Below the pieces are notes generated by a model. It ran no database searches, was not told where the DNA came from, and saw only the letters and a list, made by a program, of their open reading frames with translations. The position numbers were made by a program, and so were the translations under genes. A stretch of 35,098 bases of DNA from an uncultured Flavobacteriales bacterium (GTDB taxonomy: Bacteria > Bacteroidota > Bacteroidia > Flavobacteriales > BACL11). The stretch's first letter is position 1. Each line of letters starts with the position of its first letter. This document shows, piece by piece, positions 27,001 to 34,643 of this stretch. The stretch spans positions 1 through 35,098 of the forward strand of contig CAJQJY010000018.1 in NCBI GenBank assembly GCA_905478765.1. Direction: 5' to 3'.

Positions 27001-28461
27001 ATTGTAACTACATGAAGAACCTATTTGGTCTGGGTATTCTATAACTCCAAGGTAATTTGATAGTAATTCTGCTATATAAATCTTTGAATCAGGTCCCAGT
27101 TGTAATGCACCTGGTTCTGTGCAATATCCAAGGTGAACTAATGAATTATTAATATCATTCTGATTACCTGCAAGTAGGTTATATTGATATATATTACCTC
27201 CAGTAAAATCAGAAACATAAAGTAATTCACTATTTTCAGAAAATTCAACTCCATACGCGTAACCAGGAATATTTAATGAAACATAATTTGAAATTATACC
27301 AGTAGAATTATCAAAGTCAAATAAGTCAACAAGACCAGTACTCCAATTAGCAGCCGTAATCATCGCACAATTACTTGAAGATTTTAGATATCCAATTAAA
27401 TCAGAATATACAGGTCCAATATTAGTGACAATTGGAGTTAAATTTATACCTGAATTAGTGACCAAATATGAATGATATGTATTTGAGTTCTCTAATCTTG
27501 AAACAATCCAAAAGTCAGTACCATTCTGATGTAATATTCCTGTTATTTTTTCACATGCATTTGGAAATAATACCACATTTTTTATAGATGTAACATCTCC
27601 AAATCCATTATTCAAACTCATATCAATCTCAGAATATGCAACGCCTCCACTAGCTCCTGAAACGCCATCTGATGTAAATATATAATAGATTGACACTGAT
27701 CCAGGCTTTTTGACAATAATACCTGACTGACTACTACTATTATTTCCAAGCAAACCAGTACCATTAGACATAATAATATGATTACGATCATATACAGTCA
27801 TTCCATCAGTATAAAATAACAAATCTCCATTATTATCTGAGATAGAAGCACACCCCTCTAAAGTGTATAATTGACCATCAGTTAATGCAATTGGGCTTCC
27901 ACTATTAAAATCTAAACCTGCATTATAACCAAAATACCAAACATTCCCTTCTTTACCATTACTTGTAACGGTTGAACCACCAAACGAGTTTGTAGTTACA
28001 AATCCAGTATCTGTAACAATAGTATCATTAAAATACCAAACACCATTCCATTCAGCACTATCACACGCTGTAATAAAAGTAAATGAGCTATCCTCAAATA
28101 TGGTGAGCTGTAAAGTAACTATAGTATCACACCCTCCCACTGAAGAAATAGTATCAATATAAGAACCACTAGCATCAATAAAATTTGCATTAAACAAATA
28201 TTCCCCACAAGCAGTATCTACCACTGTATTTGTAATGTAACAACTAGTGTCAATAGAAATTAAAGAAATAGGATCTAAAGTATATTCTTTACCATCAATT
28301 CCTACTGAAGAACCAGCAAAATACTTAATTCCAGTAAAAATCAAATTATTATTTTCTGCTAAAATAATAAATGGATTTAATAGCAAAAAGAATACTAAAA
28401 ATAGCTTTTCAAGATGCTTCTTTTTGTGCTGGTTCTTATACCAAAGTGTAATAGTTATCAA
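24082..28461 (-). CDS. Secreted adhesin with propeller-like domain, SprB repeats, PKD and CHU_C (1459 aa)
   Basis: Begins with TTG at 28461, whose bases overlap the TGA stop of the upstream gene; no other in-frame start lies before the signal peptide (residues ~16-35). Two copies of a 'CDS…W.G.Y…GCDS' repeat flank a ~355-residue propeller-like region (~159-513: NVWYFGYNAGLDFNSGSP, GDLLFYTDGMTVYD, ELLYVSDFTGGNIYQY, GPDSKIYIAEL), common in Bacteroidota surface proteins. About nine SprB modules occupy ~585-1280. A PKD domain (WDWDFGDGTYGT, ~1285-1367) precedes the CHU_C/type B sorting domain (FIPNAFTPNSSDDNINDEF, NIYSRWGGLIY; ~1368-1459). Middle gene of the three-gene unit; probable large adhesin secreted by T9SS. 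Confidence 0.9.
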   Translation of the reverse strand: MITITLWYKNQHKKKHLEKLFLVFFLLLNPFIILAENNNLIFTGIKYFAGSSVGIDGKEYTLDPISLISIDTSCYITNTVVDTACGEYLFNANFIDASGSYIDTISSVGGCDTIVTLQLTIFEDSSFTFITACDSAEWNGVWYFNDTIVTDTGFVTTNSFGGSTVTSNGKEGNVWYFGYNAGLDFNSGSPIALTDGQLYTLEGCASISDNNGDLLFYTDGMTVYDRNHIIMSNGTGLLGNNSSSQSGIIVKKPGSVSIYYIFTSDGVSGASGGVAYSEIDMSLNNGFGDVTSIKNVVLFPNACEKITGILHQNGTDFWIVSRLENSNTYHSYLVTNSGINLTPIVTNIGPVYSDLIGYLKSSSNCAMITAANWSTGLVDLFDFDNSTGIISNYVSLNIPGYAYGVEFSENSELLYVSDFTGGNIYQYNLLAGNQNDINNSLVHLGYCTEPGALQLGPDSKIYIAELLSNYLGVIEYPDQIGSSCSYNSSSLFLNGMQSAAGLPTFFSSIFNSSPTGCDSVATAIIDIKNSTSTYAQVVQCDSFIWVLNGQTYFTSIIDTIHSINADSCLHIDSLDLMIYPEINASAIITDELCVNYSDGSIILNVSGGLGSFTYSWSGPNSFSDSAKDIFNLSPGNYNLTITDITSLCIKDTFFVIGAGFEMLISSSLTDVSCYGFDDGTIDINPINLINPIYTWSDILISFEDRINISAGIYYLQIDDNNCFVRDTFIITQPDSLFIISQQTTSVCLGGNTGEISIQAFGGTPGYDYYWSNWNGNSPINSNLSSGIYDLDIYDDNDCLFEETFEILSYQIIVTSVVDNIDCFGGSTGSIDITVSGGFPNYTYLWSDNSINEDIYNLSAGSVTCTINDYLGCENIVSFNLTQAPQLSSIPTVNGVSCYGGSDGSVSLFITGGVSAYNIDWNNADENNLEEGYYPYEITDANACTFNDTVYIPQEDLLMLDIITIDLQCNGDPTGKIDAIVLSGGVYPYTYSWVGPNNFTSNQYIINNLYAGLYTLTVSDANNCDVEIQINLSQPTAVSQDIDFEFSNYSTYGISCLNGSDGWINATPNGGFIPYNYNWSGPNGFVSTNQNINNLSEGMYSVTITNGLGCDEQFSFPMNDPIDALGGVVNSLYDYNGYDVSCYGFNDGGIIVEANGGVSPYTYVWDNVQTLNPLPFQQAGMHLLTMYDNNGCEWESFIVLDQPDLLIWTIEMFPDTCEREVGAIKIELEGGVLPYNYLWDDGQTTFEANQLFEREYNIKVIDNNGCQIFDTIQVSNLVAPKMDFAIMSDYEKLYKQLEDPIVFIDMTELTWQNALYWDWDFGDGTYGTDSIVFHSYQDIGEYDVLLKVTTDYNCIDTIKKKVIIEEYDLFIPNAFTPNSSDDNINDEFRPYGFGISEFQMNIYSRWGGLIYRTDNIEDGWNGQFDNSGAEVQLGVYLYYIKTKDVFGALHEYTGEVNLIR
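26923..27987 (-). other. Propeller-like domain inserted within a CDS-type repeat
   Basis: Residues ~159-513 of the 1459-residue adhesin interrupt a repeat that would otherwise read ACDSAEWNGVWY…GFVTTN joined to TGCDSVATAIIDIKN. The next repeat (QCDSFIWVLNGQTY…ADSC…LDLMI) is uninterrupted, which shows the expected unit length of about 50 residues. Confidence 0.5.
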
Positions 28462-31385
28462 TACTTATAAAAGGTTTTGCTTTCTATTCTCTTATCATTT
28501 TCAACAACAATTAAATACATACTTGAACTTAAGTAAGAAACATCAATAGTAACTTTAATTGTATTAATAAACTTATAATTTGAAAAAACGATTTTCCCAT
28601 TAATATCATAAACACTAATTAAAAGTTCAGATGAAAGTTCTTTTAATTTAATATTTAAAATACTAGATACAGGATTTGGAAAAAGGTTAAAATCACTTAA
28701 TTGCTGTTGATCAAGACCAGAAACCGTAAAATTAAAAGTTTGAATATCAGTATCGCCTAATTCTGAATTAATTGTAGAAGTAAATACTAATGGAACACAA
28801 GGATTAATAAAAACATTATTGAAAGTAACACTATTTATATTTCCTGAAGTATATGAATTACCGTCAGGAATTGTTTGGGAAAGAATTTGTATACCTCCTA
28901 ATGGTGAATTAGTAATAGTGAAATTCCCTAAATTTCCATTATTAATTGATGTTGGTTGAATTATTGCCTGTGAACTTGAAATAATTGAACTTACAATTAA
29001 ATAAGCGTTAATATTAATGCTTCCTCCTCCTGCAGACAAATAGGCTGTTCCAATTGTATCCCCTACACTCATTGAGGATATATCGAAAGAGCCTTCATTA
29101 GATTGGAATAATGCAGTTGACATATCAACCTCACCTGAGTCTTGACTAACCTCAATAGTTAAATCCGTTAAACTATCACACCAATTGTTTGATAAAATAA
29201 CATCTATATTTGGAGAAAAGTTAGCTGAATAAATAATTGAAGTTGAATCTGAACACCCATTTGCATCAGTAACAATAAAACTATAATTTCCTGATTGTAA
29301 TGGATTAATTGTGAAGCTTGTTCCAAAATTATTAAAACTTGCAGCTACGAATCCTGAAGGTCCAAAGAACTCATATGTATAAGGCATTGTCCCTCCTGAA
29401 GAATTACCAGTAATAGTGTTTGCACTCCCCGTTATACTAGGAGACAAAATAAGAGGCTCAGTAACAAATATAGAATCAATTACTGAGCAATTATTTGAAT
29501 CAGTAACTGTAACACTATACAAACCAGCACTTAAATTATTAATTGTATTAGTTGCAGAACCATCTGACCATAAGAATGTATATGGATTTACACCTCCAGA
29601 TGGAATTACAGAAGAAGACCCATCATTAGAAGCAAAACAACTCGAATTAACTGCGGATATTGAAGTTCCAATAATTGCTATTAAACTTCCAACCGTTACA
29701 GTATCTATAGTTTCACACATACTTGAATCCCTTACCCTAACTTCATAATCACCAGCTAATAAACTATCTGGATTTACTGGCATACCATTCATATCAAACC
29801 AAAAATCATAGTATGGAGGTAATCCATTTGTAGGGCTTACAGCTGCTGTACCGAAAGGTTGACTACATGTTACAGGTGTAGAAGTTGGGTTCGCTTTTAA
29901 GATATCACAGGGAGGGCAAACTGTAATAGAAATTACCTGTGATGTATTCTCAATTGCAGGTGCAGGGCAGAAATCATCCTGAACTTTAATTACAAAAGTA
30001 TAAATACTTGGGCGCAAATCATTTCCACATGTACTAATAATATGATTACAAGAAGTAATCCATTCAAATGAACCAGAACCGTACCCACCAGCAGTAATAA
30101 ATGGAGGAACTACTCCTGTTGATGTTTCTTCAAAAGTTGCGCAAGGAGGATTATTACATAATGCAGGCGGACTTACATTGTAATCCATAAACTGACCACC
30201 AGAAACTGTAAATTGTAAATCTTGCTGACTTCCGTTAGGGTTAAAGTCATAATCATTTGCAATAAAATCAAATGACACAGTATCACCACAATGTACTATT
30301 GTATCCCATTGATACTGAGGTGAAGCTAGAGGGAAAAAGAAAGGAGGCTGAACTAATGGTCTAATATTACATAATGTATCAGCCCCAATATTTCCTCCTG
30401 TAGTATCACCTAAATTACATGTTGGAGGTATTAAGACAACTTGAATTTCTCTAAATACTTCGGATACTAATTGACCACAATTAAAAGCAGAAACTTTTGT
30501 ACAAGTAACATAGTTTCCTACATCATTGGCGTCATACCAAGTTTTTCCTGTTTGAGGATTCATGACAATACCATCAATAGGATTTGTGTAAGATAAGGGG
30601 TATATAGAAGTGTTAAATGGTATTGACATTGCATTAGGACTTAAAAAATTATATCCATTATCAATTGGCTGAGCCCATTCATAAGATAAAGAATCTCTTT
30701 CTTCATCAAAAGCATTATGACTATATGTAAATCCATTTGAAAAAGCAAGAAGATCATAACCATTACCAACCTCTAAAATTGTCCTTGGAGTTTCATAAAA
30801 TTTTGGAGAGGAATCAAAACAAGTATTTCCATTGGGATGTACTATACCTAATGAATCGGTATAAGAATACATAACTGCTCTAAGTGTAAATCCATATTGA
30901 CCAGTATTATTCGATAGATTAGTAATTGCTAGATTTCTACAACAACTACTCCATGTAAAATGCCAGCCATTTGCATCAGGCGTCCCAGTCATTTGTATTG
31001 GTTCAGATTGGTAGATATGCTCTTCAACTGCTCCATTTCCATTTCCTGCACTTCCAACATTTATTCCATTACATGAAAATGCAGGGTTAGAACCATCAAT
31101 AGTATCGCATATTGGAGATAAATCATTTGCACCAACATACATTAATGATATTGCCGTTAATCCTGGCACATTATGTGCAGTTAAAATCATTGATGTGTCA
31201 ATAGGTATTCCTTGACAGTCCCTATATACTTTTACAGTAAAAATATATTTACCAGCATCAGGGCCAATTTTCATACATTTCCATGTGATTTCACCTCCCA
31301 TCAAATGTGATGCATTTGAAGAATTTACAAATAAAAATAATATTATTAAAATTGATAAAAATTTTTTAATTGTTTGCATATTCAT
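28458..31385 (-). CDS. Secreted 'SHLMGGEI' surface protein with SprB modules, T9SS type A cargo (975 aa)
   Basis: Signal peptide 1-25 followed by SHLMGGEITWKC…YIFTVKVYRDCQG, a characteristic start of large Bacteroidota surface proteins. Residues ~25-490 are this conserved Cys-rich region (SSCCRNLAITN, PRTILEVGNGYDLLAFSNG). Three SprB-like modules follow (TCSQPFGTAAVSPTNG, SSCFASNDGSSSVIPSGG, SGGTMPYTYEFFGPSG). The last 80 residues are a type A sorting domain (SDFNLFPNPVSSILNIKL, SVYDINGKIV, SSMYLIVVE). The start has two possible ATGs (M1 or M3). It is the first gene of the three-gene adhesin unit, with a 550-bp gap before it. Confidence 0.88.
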   Translation of the reverse strand: MNMQTIKKFLSILIILFLFVNSSNASHLMGGEITWKCMKIGPDAGKYIFTVKVYRDCQGIPIDTSMILTAHNVPGLTAISLMYVGANDLSPICDTIDGSNPAFSCNGINVGSAGNGNGAVEEHIYQSEPIQMTGTPDANGWHFTWSSCCRNLAITNLSNNTGQYGFTLRAVMYSYTDSLGIVHPNGNTCFDSSPKFYETPRTILEVGNGYDLLAFSNGFTYSHNAFDEERDSLSYEWAQPIDNGYNFLSPNAMSIPFNTSIYPLSYTNPIDGIVMNPQTGKTWYDANDVGNYVTCTKVSAFNCGQLVSEVFREIQVVLIPPTCNLGDTTGGNIGADTLCNIRPLVQPPFFFPLASPQYQWDTIVHCGDTVSFDFIANDYDFNPNGSQQDLQFTVSGGQFMDYNVSPPALCNNPPCATFEETSTGVVPPFITAGGYGSGSFEWITSCNHIISTCGNDLRPSIYTFVIKVQDDFCPAPAIENTSQVISITVCPPCDILKANPTSTPVTCSQPFGTAAVSPTNGLPPYYDFWFDMNGMPVNPDSLLAGDYEVRVRDSSMCETIDTVTVGSLIAIIGTSISAVNSSCFASNDGSSSVIPSGGVNPYTFLWSDGSATNTINNLSAGLYSVTVTDSNNCSVIDSIFVTEPLILSPSITGSANTITGNSSGGTMPYTYEFFGPSGFVAASFNNFGTSFTINPLQSGNYSFIVTDANGCSDSTSIIYSANFSPNIDVILSNNWCDSLTDLTIEVSQDSGEVDMSTALFQSNEGSFDISSMSVGDTIGTAYLSAGGGSININAYLIVSSIISSSQAIIQPTSINNGNLGNFTITNSPLGGIQILSQTIPDGNSYTSGNINSVTFNNVFINPCVPLVFTSTINSELGDTDIQTFNFTVSGLDQQQLSDFNLFPNPVSSILNIKLKELSSELLISVYDINGKIVFSNYKFINTIKVTIDVSYLSSSMYLIVVENDKRIESKTFYKY

Positions 31386-31420
31386 ATATATATTAATTAT
31401 TTAAATCTTTTTATTTGATG

Positions 31421-31453
31421 TAAAAATAACACTTTTTAATAAAACAGCTCCAA
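31421..31453 (-). promoter_or_regulatory. Weak candidate promoter of the three-gene adhesin operon
   Basis: TTG (31451-31453), a 22-nt spacer and TATTTTTA (31421-31428, one mismatch from TAnnTTTG) on the minus strand, about 35 nt before the ATG at 31385. The sequence is very AT-rich, so chance matches are likely. Confidence 0.3.
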
Positions 31454-31675
31454 TCCTTATTGTTCAATACTATTATTTTAACTTTTTCGAGCACTTATGT
31501 ATATGTGTTTCTTCATTTTTTTATTTAATTTTTAATTATCTATTTAAAATATTTTTTGATGATCTCATTTTATTAAATCAACATATTACACCACTATTTG
31601 TGTGTTGTAAATTCTTTCAAAAAAAAATGCGAGTGCTATTTTTTTGACTTTTAGCAATAGAAATAATTAGCAAAT

Positions 31676-31823
31676 TGTAATATAGCCTCTACACTTTCAA
31701 TAGATTGCAATTAACTAAAGAACAAAATTTGTACGACTTTTTGAACTTTTAACCAATCTACTTATACAAACTTAAATAATTAAATAAATTCCAGAGTAGT
31801 CCAATATTTTATAAAAAAATTAA
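31676..31823 (+). repeat. Intergenic repeat family, copy C
   Basis: About 148 bp collinear with copy B: GCCTCTACAC, ATAGATTGCA, ACAAAATTTGTACGACTTTT, TTAACCAATCTACTTA, AAACTTAAATAATTAA, AGAGTAGTCCAATATTTTAT and AAAAAAATTA. It has the same orientation and nearly the same length as copy B. Confidence 0.6.
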
Positions 31824-31935
31824 GAATTAACTACAGTTCAGCCTTATTCACAAGCTGGCTGTTTATTTCCACTGTTACTAAAAGATATTAATAATATAAT
31901 AGATTTATATATCTTGAAACAAAAATAATGTCCTA

Positions 31936-33960
31936 TTAATTTATATATTTAATTAACATTTTAGGCAAATATATAATATCAAATAATAATGCTATAACTG
32001 CGGCTATAATAGTAATTATTGATAATTGACTTATGGATTTAAATTCTGACAACAACAATGGGAATAAGGTAAATATAATTACTACTGATGTTTTAATAAC
32101 CGCTTTGTAAGTATAAGCTTGGCAATGAGAAATTGATTCTTGTACACTGTACCCTTTATTTCTATACATACTGTAGGAATTAATAATATGAATTGAATCA
32201 TCAACAATTAAACCAAAGACAATTGCTAAAATAAAAGCATTAGAAAGACTAAAATAAAAACCAAAAATTGACAATAATCCTATAGTACTCATTAAAGGCA
32301 ATATATTAGGAATTAATGAAATTGGAAAATAATACCAATTAAAATTATTTAGTAAAACAAAAACTAGACCAATTATTATTACTGCAACAATTAAACCAAA
32401 TATAATTTCGAAAGTCATTTTATTACTAATTTTATCAAATAGAAATCCTACACCAGCAATTTCTAAATCTAAAGAAAGATCTTTTGATTTCAGCAGGATG
32501 TCATCAAAAATAACCGCTGATTGACTAGAGCCTATATCATTAATTCTTGCCTTTATAATATAATCATTATTATCATTTTTTGAAAAGTCATTAAAAGAAA
32601 AATCAATAACAAAATTATGATTTATAATAATCTCCTTAAGCGAATCTAAGGTAGATAATGATGGGTTCTCATTTTTTACAACAAAAGTTACCGGTTTTAT
32701 TCCTCCAAATTCTGTGTCAAAGAAATTAATATCAGTGTATAAATTGGAATTTTTATTAATTTCATCTGTTAAAAAATTATTAACTTTAAAATTATTAAAT
32801 GCTAAAAAAGACAGAACTAAAAAGGACGCTATTAATATATATGAATAAGATTTTTTAAGATGAACAATTGAAAATATTATATCATCTAAAAAATCATTAT
32901 TTTTAATATTCTTATTTATATTAAAGTCAATAATTAATGAATACAATATGACAATTACAAACAAAGAGATGAAAATTGTAATAGTAGTAATAACACCAAA
33001 TCTAAACAAAGGAATTAAAGATGAGAACATAAAACTTAAAAACCCAATAGCAGTAGTTAGTGATGTAATAAATACAGGGATACCTATTTTCTCTAATTGT
33101 GTTTTAAATGATCTAAATTTGTTTTTATACAATTTATCAGAATTAAGTAAATGCATAAAATCTGATATGGTGATAATGAAAACTATTGCCGGTATAAGTA
33201 TCATTACTAACTCGATACCACCAAACAACATGTTTGAAAGACTAAATGATAAGATTAATGAAATACTAACAGAGATGAAATTTATTAAAACTAATTTAAT
33301 ATTTCCTAAGAAAAAATATAATACTAAACTACATAAAATACTACTTAAAATAATAAATAAAAGTAACTCTTTAGTCACATTGTCCTGCATATAAACTTCT
33401 GACTTTATTTGACCTGTTATATGTACTTTAACATTATCCCGATAAAATTCTTTTTCTAATTTATTAAGGTAGTATCTTTTTTGTTCATCACTAACAAGAT
33501 CTTTAGAATTTATAATAAATAACAATGACTGTAAATCTTTATCAGCAAATTTACTTCCGTATTTTTTTATTTTTAAAAGTGAAGTTTTATATTTATCATA
33601 ATTATCAATATTAAGAATCTTTATTGCAAATGGAATAACACTTGGTTTTATCAAAACCCTTTCGTTAAAAATACTACGAACAGATTTTGTGTTTTGATCC
33701 TTAGATAAATTTAATGATACATTAGATAAATCTAACAAATCTTGATATCTCACTGAATCTTTAAATTCAACAGCTAACAAAATTAAATTTTTATCATCAA
33801 GTGATTTGTCAATTATATCTTGGCTCTCATTTGATAATTCAATTATTCTTTCACTTTCATAAAAAATTTTTAATTCACTAATATTATTTAATGAAACTAT
33901 GAATAACACTAAAATAAGTGAAAGGAAGATGTATTTATTTTTCCATAAAAATTTTATCAT
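31936..33960 (-). CDS. MMPL/RND-superfamily membrane protein
   Basis: A 674-residue protein with two MMPL-type halves. Each has one N-terminal membrane helix, a periplasmic loop (about 30-195 and 390-505) and a cluster of membrane helices (about 196-345 and 510-672). Signature stretches are PAIVFIITISDFMHLLN (D267) in the first half and GLIVDDSIHIINSY (583-596; D587/D588) in the second, matching the proton-relay region of RND/MMPL transporters. Such proteins move lipids or hydrophobic compounds across or out of the inner membrane. At 674 residues it is short relative to ~1000-residue RND pumps, and no membrane-fusion or outer-membrane partner is adjacent, so it is closer to the MMPL/patched-like lipid-transporter group. 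Stands as a single gene. Confidence 0.85.
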   Translation of the reverse strand: MIKFLWKNKYIFLSLILVLFIVSLNNISELKIFYESERIIELSNESQDIIDKSLDDKNLILLAVEFKDSVRYQDLLDLSNVSLNLSKDQNTKSVRSIFNERVLIKPSVIPFAIKILNIDNYDKYKTSLLKIKKYGSKFADKDLQSLLFIINSKDLVSDEQKRYYLNKLEKEFYRDNVKVHITGQIKSEVYMQDNVTKELLLFIILSSILCSLVLYFFLGNIKLVLINFISVSISLILSFSLSNMLFGGIELVMILIPAIVFIITISDFMHLLNSDKLYKNKFRSFKTQLEKIGIPVFITSLTTAIGFLSFMFSSLIPLFRFGVITTITIFISLFVIVILYSLIIDFNINKNIKNNDFLDDIIFSIVHLKKSYSYILIASFLVLSFLAFNNFKVNNFLTDEINKNSNLYTDINFFDTEFGGIKPVTFVVKNENPSLSTLDSLKEIIINHNFVIDFSFNDFSKNDNNDYIIKARINDIGSSQSAVIFDDILLKSKDLSLDLEIAGVGFLFDKISNKMTFEIIFGLIVAVIIIGLVFVLLNNFNWYYFPISLIPNILPLMSTIGLLSIFGFYFSLSNAFILAIVFGLIVDDSIHIINSYSMYRNKGYSVQESISHCQAYTYKAVIKTSVVIIFTLFPLLLSEFKSISQLSIITIIAAVIALLFDIIYLPKMLIKYIN

Positions 33961-34643
33961 TTTATAACATTTAATATTGTTCCATCACCACTAAAATCCT
34001 GGTCAATTATCCAGATTAACTAATCTAGAATAAAAAACGATCATTAAAGAAATATTTAAAACAGAAACATCTCGATTAATTGGATGTTTGTTTGACATTC
34101 ATATTATCATATTGTTTAGTAAGGGTTAGATTATTTTTACTGCCATAAACCTAACTTCTCTATATTTATTAACCTTGTATTATGAAAACTAAGTTTGTTT
34201 AGAGAAAGTTAGATTTATTTAAGTAATATATTGAATTTAATATTTTATTTAACAAACTATTTTTAAAGCTTATTACTTTGCAAATGTATAGGTTTTTTTT
34301 AATAAAGCTATACAAAAAAAATATTTTTTGTAACTAACAAAAGCATTTGGCATACAATCACAAGAAAATAAATCTTAAAAACTAAAAAATAAAATAAGCT
34401 TAGTTAGCCTCTAATTTAACAGTCTAGTAATTATGAAGATATACTTTGAACTAAAAATTTCAAAAGCAAATTAGATATATTTAATTAAAAAAAATACAAA
34501 AACTCATCCAGAAGATAAAATAGTAAAATTCGGTGTGCCAGAATACTAAATATACCCTTTTCACCAGCTTCAAGTTAGCTTAAAAGCTAAAATTTACACA
34601 CTTTTAACACCGGTAATAAATCTACTACTTCTTAAAATGATAT
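33961..34643. other. 683-bp gap without a gene
   Basis: Very AT-rich. It contains an imperfect inverted repeat (CTAACTTCTCT at 34151-34161 and AGAGAAAGTTAG at 34201-34212), a shorter dyad GTATAG…CTATAC (about 34285-34312), and repeat copy D at its left-most promoter-distal end next to the following gene. No coding frame is convincing. Confidence 0.55.
34567..34642 (+). repeat. Intergenic repeat family, copy D (diverged)
   Basis: AAGCTAAAATTTACACACTT, TTAACACCGGTAATAAATCT and ACTACTTCTTAA follow copy B's core (ACTAAAATTTGCACCACTTT, TTGCACCGCTAACCAATCT, ACTAAA) in order. It ends immediately before the stop codon of the adjacent minus-strand gene. Confidence 0.5.

Larger units (their letters stand above)
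31386..31935. other. 550-bp gap without a gene
   Basis: Holds the candidate promoter near 31421-31453, an imperfect dyad TTACACCAC…GTGTGTTGTAA near 31587-31612, and repeat copy C at 31676-31823. No open frame with coding character was found on either strand. Confidence 0.6.

Noticed and set aside
28247-29748. Plus-strand frames at 28247-28549 and 29416-29748
   Set aside because: They span or oppose the adhesin genes and show no coding features.
10133-31385. Polyketide/NRPS-like megagene or prophage tail-fibre interpretation of the large repetitive ORFs
   Set aside because: Signal peptides, SprB modules and T9SS sorting domains explain all four proteins fully.
31839-31861. Terminator CAGCC…GGCTG after the MMPL gene
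   Set aside because: The stem is 5 bp with a 13-nt loop and has no T-run in the correct position for the minus strand.
32948-33394. Plus-strand 148-codon frame opposite the MMPL gene
   Set aside because: It is antisense to a membrane protein with clear motifs on the minus strand; the residue content is typical of an antisense shadow.
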